From Triplophysa rosa (Eukaryota; Chordata; Actinopteri; Cypriniformes; Nemacheilidae), in the NCBI RefSeq assembly GCF_024868665.1, contig NC_079891.1, positions 19,392,040 through 19,456,039 of the forward strand: 64,000 nucleotides of DNA, written 5' to 3'. This document shows positions 22,414 through 33,362 of this stretch, in pieces (positions within the stretch are counted from its first letter, which is position 1; each line of letters starts with the position of its first letter). Position numbers and translations under genes: made by a program. Below the pieces are notes generated by a model. That model was not told where the DNA came from. It ran no database searches and saw only the letters and a program-made list of their open reading frames with translations.

Positions 22414-23857
22414 TGTAACGTAGAGTAACCAGGCAGAGAATAGATCCACATGCAGTTTAACTTTTAATTAAATAATAAAAGACAAAAACAAACCAAGGTA
22501 ATCAACCAACGACTGAACAAAGCATAAAAACAAAGACCGACACCAGACAAAGGAAACACTAGGGTTTAAATACACGGGGTAACAAAGGAAACAAGAAACA
22601 CCTGTGGAAACTATTTAACAAGAAAAACTACAAAGGACTACAAACATGGCACGCAACAGGAAATAACATAAAAGTCCAAAATAACAGGAGAACACAGAAC
22701 AGATCATAACAGAACCCCCAACCAACAGTCCAGGAGGGCAGTGGAGTGTAGGCAGAACAGGGGGTGGGATGGAGTGTCAGGCCCATGTAGGGGAAGAGGG
22801 CTAGGACCGTGGTGTAGAGGTCAGACCTGAGCTGTGGTGAAGAGGCGGACCTGGTGGATTCCAGGGCGGAGCCGGCAGGGCTGGAAGCCTGGGCATGGCA
22901 GGTAGGGCTGGACGACATGGAGGTGCAGGCAGAGCTGGAACCCTGGATGGGGCAGGAGAAGTCAGAGCAGTCATCTTAGCTGAGGCACTTGGCACTGAAG
23001 AGTCCAGGGCGTTCATCTTGTCAGCGGCCTCTGGAGCGGGAAAGCAATACACAGCCCAGACACACCACAAGGCTCCAACCACAACCGGCAGAGCTGATTC
23101 GAGGGACAGGATCTGACTGACGCGTCCAGAACCACGAGACGAGGGACCACCGATGTGGTGGCCACGATGACTGGAGGCTCTGGGCTGGTGGCCATCTTGC
23201 GAGCGGACTCTGGACTGGCAGCCATCTTGATGATTGGACTGGCCCCCATCAGCGTGGGAATTGCAGACTTACTGCCCCCCCAAAAAAATATTCAGGGGAG
23301 GCTTCCTCCTCAGCCACACCCACGGTGAGTGGGGAACCGACAAGACACAGGGCGTAATCCATACATTTTTTCAGTGACCCTCGAAGACCACCATGTCTGA
23401 GTTTGTCCTTGAGTGGTTTAGTCCATAAATGAAAAAATCTATAAGCATAAAATCTGGTAGATTGCTTGTTCAAAAAATCCATAATGTGGTCCTCAAGGGT
23501 GAGAGTTATCTGGCGTAGGCGGACTAGGGCGACTGCTGGATCCATAGTGGTTGGTCTTTCTGTAGCGTAGAGTAACCAGGCAGAGAGTAGATCCACATGC
23601 AATTGAACTTTTAATATAATAATGAAAGACAAAAACAAACCAAGGTAATCCACCGACTGATCAAAGCATAAAAACAAAAAACCAACACCAGACAAAGGAA
23701 ACACTAGGGTTTAAATACACTAGGGTAACAAAGGAAAGAAGAAACACCTGGGGAAACTAATTAACAAGAAAAACTACAAAGGACTACAAACATGGCATGC
23801 AACAGGAAATAACATAAAAGTCCAAATTAACATGGGAACACAGAACAGATCATGACA
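22414..23857 (-). mobile_element. gag-only LTR retrotransposon, family C
   Basis: The direct repeats at 22414-22711 and 23561-23857 begin TGTA and end ATAACA or ATGACA, and they flank an 849-bp interior. A 5-bp duplication ATAAT flanks the element (22409-22413, 23858-23862). The minus-strand gag-like frame starts 16 bases inside the 5' LTR (right side). No protease, reverse transcriptase or integrase is present, so it must have moved with help from a full-length relative. A solo LTR of the family is at 42245-42581. Confidence 0.9.
22801..23545 (-). pseudogene. gag-like coding remnant of LTR element
   Basis: The ATG at 23543-23545 opens MDPAVALVRLRQITLTLEDH and continues through about 98 codons to about 23249. 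MDPA-type starts are common in gypsy/chromovirus gag proteins of fish (general knowledge). Further frames downstream have repeated KMAASPES / KMATSPEP motifs (23013-23249) and proline-alanine runs (22801-23082), a low-complexity region. No zinc knuckle was seen. Frame changes show it is broken. Confidence 0.6.
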
Positions 23858-24731
23858 ATAATACAGACATACCTATAGATTACGCACTATAATAGATACG
23901 GACCTATAGGCTACAGACCATAATATACACAGACCTATAGATTACCTACAATAATACTGACAGACCTATAGATTACACAATGTAATATAGAAATACCTAT
24001 AGATTACTCACTATAATGCACACACATGTAGATTACTCACTAAAATATAGATAGACCTATAGATTGCACACAATGATACAGACATATAGATTACACACAT
24101 ACCTATAGATTATTCACTAAAATACACACAGACCTATAGATTACACACTAATAGACACAGGCCCATAGGCTACACACCATGATGTACACATACCTATATA
24201 TTACACACAATAATACAGACAGACCTTTAGATTACTTACAGTACCAAAATACAGACAGATCTATAGTTTACACACTAAAATACAGACAGACCTATAGATT
24301 ACACACAATAATAAACAAAGACCAATAGATTATACACTTCAGCACACACCTTTATATTAAAATAGAAATAACATCATTGTGCATGTCTTGGGATACCAGT
24401 GTCTAGTATTTAATGTGAACATGCATGGACTGGGGATGTGAGTTTTGAGATGCATCCAGTGCACATGATTGTACATGACAGTACATGATGATACTGTCAA
24501 TATGTATACTCAGAATTCCACTGTAGTTCAGTTCAGATAAAACTTTAAAGACCTGCATATTAGTTTACTTCTGTGAAACAGATCTGTCATCCCACTATCC
24601 AAATTCATGGAAGTGAAACATCTGTGAAGCATGAATGTATCTGTTCTCCTCAGGAAACCAGTCCCATTTTAATAGGGCTATAGACTGTAGAGCTGCATAG
24701 ACTCATATAAGCTTTTCTTTGTTATCTTTAG

Positions 24732-24796
24732 GAGCTTGAACGAGTTCTGAAAACACACCAAAGCAAAGACAAAGAAAACTTGAAAGAGGAGTCTGG
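24732..24796 (+). CDS. lrch2: LRCH2-like exon: short coiled linker
   Basis: The acceptor is GTTATCTTTAG and the donor is GG/GTAAGT, a strong consensus site. There are 21 codons plus two bases. The peptide is ELERVLKTHQSKDKENLKEE then SG, lysine/glutamate-rich and probably helical. Its phase fits both neighbours. The sequence is weakly conserved, so the exon call rests on splice sites, phase and composition. Confidence 0.75.
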
Positions 24797-24966
24797 GTAA
24801 GTGTTCCTCATTCATTAGGAGAAATGATGCTAGGATTCTTGTTTATAAAACCAAATCCCATTTAAAGCAACTCACTCAGAGGTCCTATCTGTGGAATTGA
24901 CGTCAGTGTATTTACATTGTTTTTATCATATGGCCAGCTTAATGGGATAAAGGGATTTGTGTTTAA

Positions 24967-25777
24967 AGGAACACTTCACTTTTTTTGGAAATAGGCTCAT
25001 TCTCCAACTCCCCCAGAGTTAATAAATTAAGTTTTACTGTTTTGGAATCTATTCAACCGATTTCCGGGTCTGGCGATAGCACTTTTAGCATAGCTTAGCA
25101 TAGATCATTGAATCCAATTAGACCAGTAGCATCCTGTTCAAAAATGACCAAAGAGTTTCAATATTTTTCCTATTTAAAACTGGACTCTTCTGTACTTATA
25201 TCGTGTGCTAAGACCAGCGGAAAATGAAAAGTTGAGATTTTCTAGGCTTGATTAAGAACTATACCCCCACTCCGGCGTAAATAATAAAATAATCATGCAG
25301 CACCTGAAATGTCTCCATGGTTGCAAGGCACGCTCCTTGTGCAAGTAGTTGGTCACGTTGGATATGTTGACGGAAGTTAGCCTATTTCTACATGCGCTAC
25401 GTGATATCACTGCGCCTGCTGCGGCCATGTTACGGCAGCAAACTTCCTTGATTATTACACCGGAATGGGAGTATAGTTCCTAATCATATCGGCCTAGAAA
25501 ATCGCAACTTTTCATTTTCTGCCGGTCTTACCACACGATATACTGTAAGTACAGAAGAGTCCAGTTTTAAATAGGAAAAATATTGAAACTTTTTGGTCAT
25601 TTTTGAACGCGAAGCTACTGGTCTAATTGGATTCAATCGTCTATGCTAAGCTATCCTAAAAGTGCTATCGCCAGACCCGGAGATCGGCTGAATAGATTCC
25701 AAAACGGTAAAACTCATCTTATTAACTCTGGGGGAGTTGGAGAATGAGCCTATTTCCAAAAAAAGTGGAGTGTTCCT
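24967..25777. mobile_element. TTAA-flanked foldback element
   Basis: The two halves are long inverted repeats of about 300 bp. AGGAACACTTCACTTTTTTT at the left pairs with AAAAAAAGTGGAGTGTTCCT at the right. TCTCCAACTCCCCCAGAGTT, TCTGGCGATAGCACTTTTAG and TTTAAAACTGGACTCTTCTG all recur inverted. TTAA flanks both ends (24963-24966, 25778-25781). The unpaired centre is about 25290-25440. No open frame is conserved. Confidence 0.9.
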
Positions 25778-25781
25778 TTAA

Positions 25782-27084
25782 AGCTTTATTTTTACTCAAT
25801 GGGCCTTTATTAGCGTTTTAACCTGGCGTGAGGTAAAATGCTGTGCCTCTCTAAGATTCGCTTAAAAAGTGGATATACTGTATACAACATCAGTCGCAAA
25901 ACAAAATAGGCAAGTTGCCCACCCTTCATCCCACATACAGTTTTGTGTTGCATTTGGAAGTCTTTGTCCAACATGGTAGTCTGAAACCACCAGACAACCT
26001 TAAACGCAATACCCATAAAATAATTATTCTCTGCTTCTTTCTGTTTTCGAAAGCATTCTGACTACACTTTTGCAACATTTAGAATGTTTCAAAATATAAA
26101 ATTGACACATTTTTCATTGCACTGTGTTAACACATAATATATCTTTGTCACAGAATTAAAAATATGTAAAATCATTTATTTCAGACTTATAAAGTTGCTG
26201 GAATAGCTTTGCCTCCAGTCGACAGAAGCTTTTAGCATAAAGCATCATTAAACAAAAGGTTTTTGTCTACAAAGCATTATCTCATCTGTCAGCATTTCCA
26301 TGACATCTAAAACATTTATTTCTCTGAATGCACACGAGATTTGCATGTGTGTGTGCAACCATGCATGTTTAACAAGTCACACTTTTCTTTATTATTATTT
26401 TTAGCTTGATTTCTTGGAAGAGGTGGGGCCGATTCTCCTCGACGTATATACGCCCTAACATGTTCACAAACCATAAACCTTCCATCTCAGATTAAGCAAT
26501 GCACAATGACATGATGTATTCTATATGTATTACATAGGTGAATTATTGGGTTTAATTAAAGGAACTATTTGACATTTTGCCGCTAGACTGTTGCAGTCAA
26601 TACTCAAGGTGATTTTCATACGCTTCACATAATGCATAATGTTGCCGTTCATAGTATTCCCAAAATACTTACCAGGGAAGTGTGGCTATGCCAAAAAACA
26701 ACAGGTCTGTTCCATTTCCAGAAAATGAAAATCATTGTCGTCTGTTGAGGAACATTACCATTACATTTGCTTATTGTTTATTTGTTGTCTATTGACATTA
26801 CGCGTCTGTTAAGGAACATTTCCGTTACATTTGCTTATTGTTTATTTGTTGTCTATTGATATTACGTCTCATTAGGTTTGAGTTTACCTTGATATTCCAG
26901 AGAAGCTGACATGAGGAAGTGGCATCCAGGTGTCAGAAAATTCCCCCACTTTCTGAAGAATCATTCAAAAAAAATATTCCAATGTCACTTGTAACTTGAT
27001 ACATTTGCTGGTGGTACAGATTAGTCTAAAGGATAAAACAATCCTACCTGCATTCAAATATGAATAAACAAAAAACGGTAGAGC
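25782..27084. other. intron DNA with a 62-bp tandem duplication
   Basis: The only structure seen is a tandem pair at about 26737-26866, whose unit contains CATTTGCTTATTGTTTATTT and GTTGTCTATTGA. The rest has no exon or transposon signal. Confidence 0.5.
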
Positions 27085-28849
27085 CCTGAGGTGTAAAGAG
27101 TACCTGAAAACCATACTTAAGTAAAAGTACAGATACCTTGCAGTGAAAATTACTCCATTACAGTTACAAGTCACCAATTCCAAAACGACTTCAGTAAAAG
27201 TCTTAGAGTATCTGATTTTAACAGTACTTGAGTATTTTACTCATACTGAATGTAGGCTCAAAGAAGCACTAATCCTCAACACTTAAGAGACATGTCAGTG
27301 AAAAACAAGAAAAAGTTGATTTGTGAGGAGAGCAATCGCATTTCTTAAATCATAATAAGACTGAACACTTCAAAATTGCAACAAATCATGGTCGACACCA
27401 TAACCTAAGTCTATTACAAACACCCAAGTCTCATTTAAAAAGGTCTCTTCAATATAAAGGATAAATAAAATAATGTTAAGTAAAATTAAAAAGTTAAAGC
27501 CTTTTTGTTCTGGACATGCTGGTTTTGGCCTCATCGCCCGCTGCAGTCATGTCCTCATTTCACATATACAATACCAGCGATTGACAACTACCTGATACTG
27601 CACTCGTATTCACATAAAGAAGCCATGTTGACAAGTTTTAGTAAATTAGGGCAAAATCCAGGAATTACGCAAATTTACCATGGTTTTACTACAGTTAAAA
27701 TTGAAAAACCATGGTTTTACTACAGTTAAAACAAAAAAAACATGGTTACTGTAGTAAAACAATGGTTATCACAAAATAACGTCTCGGTTACGACTGTAAC
27801 CTCCGTTCCCTGATGGAGGGAACGAGACGTTGTGTTGAGAGACAGACTAGGGTTTGATCTTGAGAACCTATCATCTCCGAGAGGAATTTTAAAAAGCCAA
27901 TGGGCTTGGCGAATGGAACACGCACGCCAGTCCCCGCCCCATGTATACGGGTATAAAAGGAAGATGGCAGCGGTCATTCATTCACCCACCCTTTGGGCTG
28001 AGGAACCTGAGAGGTATCTCCCGGTCGCTGCAGCGGGTCGGCGAAGCGTTGTGGCATGAAGACACAACATCTCGTTCCCTCCATCAGGGAACAGAGGTTA
28101 CAGTCGTAACCGAGACGTTTCCCTTCAGTTGGTATCTTGACGTTGTGTTGAGAGACAGACTGGGGACCTATCTTTACATGCACAGCGACACTGACTGGAC
28201 TAGCGAGTCACAAGTGAGCACTACCGCGAGACGTAATCTTCCAGTGGGATCAGTACTGGTAACATACTGAGAAGCTTGTACCGACGGCCATCACGGGCGG
28301 TGGTGTTCGTCTCTAGTAGCGAGGTGCCGTAAGAACACTGGGGAAACACTGCTCTCCTCTTTGAAGAGTGTGTTACGGAGGCCACATCCTACCACAAGGG
28401 GAGGTTACATGTGGAGACAGCAACATGGTCTCACCAGTGGGGAGAAAAACATGTGAGAATTTGTGTCAGCCCAGATGGGGGGACAGAACCCAGGTGGGGT
28501 AACCACCGGAGGGGAGGTCACAGGCTCACCGACAGGGGCACCAGGAGTGAGGAATTCAACATACGGGACGACCCTGCAGGGTAGTCACTACGTATGGGGC
28601 AACAGTCCTAGTATAGAGGTCCACCTGAGCAGGGGCGACTACCAGTACTGGACTTGGTTCCAACAGACCGCTCCGCCCGGTCTGTTTACCATAATGCCAA
28701 AAATGCTTAGTGATGGATGGAATGTCTGTACTTCACCCAAAGGGGGGAAGTAGGGAGGCTAGATAGCGCGCTAGACTCACCTGGAGAGGGGAGAAGGCGC
28801 TTTCGCAGGCGTACACCCAAACCAGATGCCTGTCTTATACGTCGGTAGC

Positions 28850-29119
28850 GTGTATGGCTGACACTGGTTCCACGCGGAGGTTGTAAAACCTCACGAAGGT
28901 ACTGGGCGTAGCCCAACCCGCAGCATTACAAATGTCTGCATAGAGGTGCCCTGAGCCAGTGCCCACGAGGAGGCCATACCCCGAGTGGAGTGGGCCCTCA
29001 CTGCAAGCGGGCATGGGCGATCTTGGGACTGGTATGCCAAAGCAATGGCATCCACAATCCAGTGCGCCAATCTCTGTTTGTCTCTGCCCTCCCCTGGTGC
29101 TGTCCACCATAACAGACAA
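28850..29119 (-). pseudogene. DIRS tyrosine recombinase remnant
   Basis: Contains ADICNAAGWATPSTFVRFYN then LRVEPVSA, the C-terminal part of DIRS tyrosine recombinases, including the active-site RFY tyrosine. Upstream pieces match only in shifted frames. Non-functional. Confidence 0.8.
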
Positions 29120-29123
29120 AGAG

Positions 29124-29840
29124 CTACTCAGAGTTTCTAAGGCTCTGCGTGCGGTTCAAGTAGAGGCACAGTGCGCGTACTGGACACAACATGTTGGAGG
29201 TTGGGTCTTCCTCCCCAGAGGGGAGCGCCTGCGGAACCCCCGCTCGGAGAAAGGCCAGATCTGACCAGGGGTTGAGGGTGCAAAGACACTGAGGCGTTAC
29301 CGTAATGCGCCTGGTGCCGGTGTGGTGTGCCACGCCATCCAGGGAACCCGACTGTGAAGCCAGTGCTGAATCGGCCGCATGTGCATTAACCCGAGAGGGA
29401 TTACCCCTGTTGAGGACGCCATGTGCCCCAGGAGCCTCTGAAAATGTTTCAGCGGGACCGCTGGAGTCCGCCTGACCAATTTCAGACAGTTCAGCACCGA
29501 CTGCACACGCTCGTTGGTGAGACGCGCTGACATACAGACAGAGTCTAGAATCTAGTTCCATGCCGAGATAAGAGGAGCTCTGTGCTGGGGAGAGTTTGCT
29601 CTTTTCTCGGTTGACGTGTAGGCCCAGACGGTCTAGGTGCCGGTGCACGAGGTCCCTGTGCATACACAACACATCTCGCGAGTGTGCCAAGACAAGCCAG
29701 TCTTCGAGATAGTTGAGTATCCGCACACCTTGCTCCCTGAGGGGTGCTAAGGCGGCCTCTACGAGTTTGGTAAAAACCGGAGGAGACAGGGCCAAACCGA
29801 AGGGCAGGACCTTAAACTGATACGCTCTTCCCTCAAACGC
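29124..29840 (-). pseudogene. DIRS reverse transcriptase remnant fused to recombinase start
   Basis: The frame reads YQFKVLPFGLALSPPVFTKL, then LNYLEDWLVLAHSRD, the DIRS version of the reverse transcriptase active-site region (normally LDDW, here LEDW), then KSKLSPAQSSSYLGMELDS. After a jumble caused by frameshifts it ends with EEDPTSNMLCPVRALCLYLN, the start of the DIRS tyrosine recombinase. The loss of one catalytic Asp and the deletions make it inactive. Confidence 0.85.
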
Positions 29841-30367
29841 GAACCGCAGGAACAGTCGGTGTCGAGGGAGGACGACGGCTCTGTTGACTCACCTGCTTGT
29901 TGTCGGAGATTGCGGCCGGCAGCTTGGTCCGTCCAAGACACCGTCGAGTCGAGGGTGCTGTGGAGGAAGGAAACCCAGGGAAAAACTCTCTCTTTGTGAG
30001 AATGTGGGATTCTCGAAGAGATAATGCTTTTGACCATCATGTGCCACGCAGGTTCCGAAAAACAAAGGATGAATGAATGACCGCCGCCATCTTCCTTTTA
30101 TACCCGTATGCACGGGGCGGGGACTGGCGTGCGTGTGCCATTTTGCCAAGCCCATTGCCGTTTTAAAAGTCCTCTCGGAGATAATAGGTTCTCAAGATCA
30201 AACCCCAGTCTGTCTCTCAACACAACGTCGAGAGACCGACTGAAGGGGAACCATGGTTTTGAAAACCATGTTTTTTGTAAAAACCATAGTAAACGATGGT
30301 TACTGTAGTAAAACCATGGTTTTGCCCTAAGTAATCAATGCACCAAAAAACCATGGTTACTACACTT

Positions 30368-30681
30368 CGTAATGCAGTTCAATAAAAGGGAAGGAAGGAG
30401 GCGGGAACCGGCAAACATTTAAGCATATTTAATCAAAATAAAATAAACAATAAACAGCATTAAAACAGCCATAAATAAATATACAACCATAAATAAAACT
30501 TATCACATGATCTGGGCACGGTCCTCTCTCGCCGTATGCTCCTGCCGTTCGTCCTTTTATACTTCCGCTCTCCTCCGTGAGCGATACGAGGCCGGAATGA
30601 CGCCCAGCTGACACTCATTATCAATCGCGTCCCGGCCTCGCTTCTTCCTCCCACGGCTCTCATCACGCCTTCCTCGTCACA
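30368..30681 (-). mobile_element. solo LTR, family B
   Basis: The 314-bp unit is closely similar to 41105-41435 (shared GAAGGAAGGAGGCGGGAACC and CCGGCCTCGCTTCTTCCTCC). It is flanked by the 5-bp duplication CACTT (30363-30367, 30682-30686). The first base is C instead of T, so the usual TG start has decayed. A TATAAAAGG box on the minus strand suggests minus sense. Confidence 0.82.
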
Positions 30682-31004
30682 CACTTGTACCACAAAAAAA
30701 CATGGTTAATTTTTGTAAGGGATAATACCATTCAATGCCCTGTAAATGGCAATATTAATTCTTCTCTAGCAAAAATAAACTGCTGCAAAAAAAGTTAGGT
30801 GCCATGCAAAATGTAATGTGTAATTGCATTAGTCATTGCAAATGCAGTAGAGTAAAGAGTACATACTGTATACTTGTTCAAAAATGTGGTCAAGTAGAGA
30901 GTAAAAGTTGCTAATATCTTTAATACTCAGTACAACTACAAAGTATCCACAAAGATACTTAAGTACAGTGACTAATTTCATTTACTCCAATACTTTACAC
31001 CACT

Positions 31005-31593
31005 GGTGGAGCCAGAGGATGGGGGCTTAAAAAACATCCCTGTCTATTAATTAATGAATGTTCCAACGTTGAAACCAAGCTGTTAGCACATGTGGTCTAG
31101 ACGTGCCACATCCCAGTTCATGTGTGAGCATGCAGGTTCGATTCTGACCCACCTTGATTCTGGTCCTCAGGTAGAGTTTCGTAGAGTTCTCATGAGATTA
31201 ACATTGTGTGTCATAATTTTCCAGAGAACTTGAGAAAGTCTGACGGTGAGCTGTTATCTGTAATTTCCCAAATTCCATTATCTAAATACGGTATCTAGAT
31301 TAAAAAATTAATGCATTAGTCATCTAGTTAATTCCGTCAAACATCCATTGTGTTCTTTGGGTTGGGTCTTTTTTTTAGTTGGTCTGTGTGTCATTGTCGC
31401 CGTAGTCTTCAGAAGTTGTTTCCTCAAATGTGTTTCCGCGGTCTTTGTGTTTTTTTTATGGGAAAAATGGGTGGAGTCAAAAAATGAATGGTATCAGTGT
31501 CATACCCAGGGTTTTAGAAATACGAAGGCCCAACAACTGAGTTTGTTTGTGTTGAAGTGAAGACTGTAAACACATGGTCAGTTGACATTTACA
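31005..31593. other. intron DNA, possible SINE-like piece
   Basis: 31080-31150 has a GCAGGTTCGATTCTGACCC stretch resembling a tRNA B box, preceded by GTGGTCTAGACGTGCC. It may be a SINE head, but no tail could be defined. The rest shows nothing. Confidence 0.3.
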
Positions 31594-33362
31594 TCAGAAT
31601 CAGAATCAGAAGAGCTTTATTGCCAAGTGTGCTTGCACACACAAGGAATTTTCTTTGGTGTTGGAAGCTTCTAGTACAGACATTCAACACAATGACAATA
31701 CAATATAATACGATTTACAGTCTAAAAGATTCTAAATTGTGCATATATAAAATAAAGACTATTTTACAGAAAATGGGGGATAATAACATATAAGAGACAT
31801 TGTACAGGGTAGTATATAGTAGAATAAACATATTAACAGATTGTATGTACACTTGTGCAAATGGATAATTTAGTAAGTAGAGGTAGTGTTATATACATGT
31901 ATACATAAGATGTAGATATAATAAGGCACTATAGTGCACACTATAGGAGTAGTGGAAGTGGAATATTGCTCTTAAGGAGCAGTTATCTGTTTAGGAGGGA
32001 GATTGCCTGGGGGAAGAAGCTGCTTCTGTGTCTGGAAGTCCTGGTGTTTGGTGCTCTAAAGCGCCGGCCAGAGGGCAGCAGATCAAAGAGTTTGTGTGCT
32101 GGGTGTGTGGAGTCAATGATGATTTTTCTTGCCCTGTTTTTCACTCTGGAATCGTACAGGTCCTGAAGTGTGGGCAGAGGAGCACCAATAATTTTCTCAG
32201 CACTACGAACTGTCCGTTGTAGTCTTCGTAGGTCTGATTTGGTGGCCGAGCCATACCAAACAGTAATTGAAGTGCACAGAACAGATTCGATGACCACTGA
32301 GTAGAACTGGGTCAGTAGCTCCTGTGGTAGGTTGAACTTCCTCAATTGACGGAGGAAGTATAACCTCTGCTGGGCCTTCTTTACAATGGAGTCTATGTGG
32401 GACTCCCACTTCAGGTCCTGAGAGATGGTGGAGCCCAGGAACCTGAATGACTCCACAGTATCCACAGTGCTGTCCAGGATGGTGAGGGGAGGAAGTGATG
32501 GAGGGTTCCTTCTGAAATCCACTATCATCTCCACTGTCTTGAATGCATTCAGCTCTAGGTTGTTTTGACTACACCAGGCAGCCAGCTGAGCAACCTCCTT
32601 TCTGTAGGCAGATTCATCACCATCTTGAATAAGGCCAATGACTGTGGTGTCATCTGCAAACTTCAGGAGTTTGACAGAAGGGTCTGTAGAGGTGCATTCG
32701 TTTGTGTAGAGTGAATATAGCAGTGGAGAAAGAACACATCCTTGAGGAGCTCCGGTGCTGATGGTACATGTGCTGGATTTAAATTTTCCCAACCTCACTA
32801 GCTGCTGCCTGTTCGACAGGAAGTTAATAATCCACTGACAGGTAGAGGTTGGCACAGAGAGCTGGGTAAGCTTGGGCAGGAGGAGGTCTGGGATTATGGT
32901 GTTGAAGGCCGAGCTGAAGTCTACAAACAGGATCCTGACGTAAGTCCCTGGTCTGTCTAGGTGTTGTAGGATGTAATGCAGTCCCATGTTTACTGCATCG
33001 TCCACAGACCTGTTTGCTCGGTAAGCAAACTGGAGGGGATCAAGAAGTGGTCTGGTGATGTCCTTCAGGTGGGCCAGTACAAGTCTCTCAAATGACTTCA
33101 TGACCACAGATGTTAAAGCAACAGGCCTGTAGTCATTAAGTCCAGATATTTTGGGTTTCTTCTGTACAGGGATGATGGTGGAGCGTTTGAAGCATGAAGG
33201 GACTTCACACTGCTCCAAAGATCTGTTAAAAATATTAGTGAAGATGGGCGACAGCTGCTCCGCACAGACTTTCAGGCAGGAGGGTGAGACATTGTCTGGG
33301 CCTGGTGCTTTTCTGATCTTTTGTTTGCGGAAAAGCTGGCAAACATCCTCTACATGCAAATA
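31594..33362 (-). mobile_element. Rex1-like LINE (CR1/L2 group), 5' truncated
   Basis: Minus-strand LINE fragment with an uninterrupted reverse transcriptase frame (31983-33359). Its 3' end at the left is a short TTCTGATTCTGATTCTGAT-type tail (31594-31612), preceded by a untranslated region that includes GGCAATAAAGCTCTTCTGATT. There is no endonuclease domain, so the copy is truncated at its 5' side at 33362. A shorter copy is at 56283-56551. Confidence 0.85.
31983..33359 (-). CDS. LINE reverse transcriptase, intact 458-codon frame
   Basis: The domain order is RKAPGPDNVSPSCLK (RT block 0/1), NDYRPVALTSVVMKSFERLV (block 2), RILFVDFSSAFNTI (block A), STGAPQGCVLSPLLYSLYTN (block B) and LLKFADDTTVIGL (block C with the catalytic FADD). 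Thumb motifs FRFLGSTISQDLKWE and the C-terminal PSGRRFRAPNTRTSRHRSSF follow. All catalytic Asp residues are kept. The frame has no stop from the truncation point to the end, so insertion is fairly recent. The reported first Met is not the element's true start, because the upstream endonuclease is missing. Confidence 0.88.
   Translation of the reverse strand: MHVEDVCQLFRKQKIRKAPGPDNVSPSCLKVCAEQLSPIFTNIFNRSLEQCEVPSCFKRSTIIPVQKKPKISGLNDYRPVALTSVVMKSFERLVLAHLKDITRPLLDPLQFAYRANRSVDDAVNMGLHYILQHLDRPGTYVRILFVDFSSAFNTIIPDLLLPKLTQLSVPTSTCQWIINFLSNRQQLVRLGKFKSSTCTISTGAPQGCVLSPLLYSLYTNECTSTDPSVKLLKFADDTTVIGLIQDGDESAYRKEVAQLAAWCSQNNLELNAFKTVEMIVDFRRNPPSLPPLTILDSTVDTVESFRFLGSTISQDLKWESHIDSIVKKAQQRLYFLRQLRKFNLPQELLTQFYSVVIESVLCTSITVWYGSATKSDLRRLQRTVRSAEKIIGAPLPTLQDLYDSRVKNRARKIIIDSTHPAHKLFDLLPSGRRFRAPNTRTSRHRSSFFPQAISLLNR

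Larger units (their letters stand above)
21850..24340. repeat. 30-bp-class minisatellite, split by an LTR element
   Basis: Degenerate units built on CAGACCTATAGATTACACAC and TATAATACAGA repeat over 21850-22413 and again over 23858-24340. Unit lengths vary. The array is interrupted by the LTR retrotransposon at 22414-23857; the flanking target duplication ATAAT lies inside a repeat unit. Confidence 0.9.
27776..30252 (-). mobile_element. DIRS retrotransposon with ITRs and internal complementary region
   Basis: The ends form roughly 200-bp inverted repeats (27779-27985 against about 30045-30250). They share CAGTCTGTCTCTCAACACAA, a GGGTATAAAAGGAAGATGGC promoter-like block, and GAGAACCTAT. An internal segment, about 28055-28180, is complementary to the outermost parts of both ends. 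That is the DIRS hallmark thought to template circular replication. It carries reverse transcriptase and tyrosine recombinase remnants on the minus strand; gag, RNase H and parts of both enzymes are deleted. There is no target duplication, as expected for tyrosine recombinase elements. Confidence 0.85.
27660..30718. mobile_element. palindromic CCATGGTTTTACTACAG MITE, interrupted
   Basis: The motif CCATGGTTTTACTACAG and its inverse CTGTAGTAAAACCATGG are repeated at 27677-27775 and 30252-30372, with a right remnant at 30693-30718 (AAAAAACATGGTTAATTTTT). It is split by DIRS at 27779 and by a solo LTR at 30368. Confidence 0.6.
27085..31004. mobile_element. outer non-autonomous element of a nested stack
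   Basis: The left part starts GAGGTGTAAAGAGTACCTGA and the right part ends CCAATACTTTACACCAC, forming inverted ends. Between them TAAGTAAAAGTACAGATA and inverted AAAGATACTTAAGTACAG blocks match. The interior is expanded by the CCATGG MITE, the DIRS element and a solo LTR. The exact ends and target duplication are uncertain. Confidence 0.45.

Noticed and set aside
22414..23857. First read as two separate TTAA-like MITEs
   Set aside because: Direct (not inverted) 298/297-bp repeats, TG..CA ends and one shared 5-bp duplication show a single LTR element.
31080..31150. Possible tRNA gene or SINE head
   Set aside because: Only a B-box-like GGTTCGATTC is present; no cloverleaf or SINE tail could be traced.
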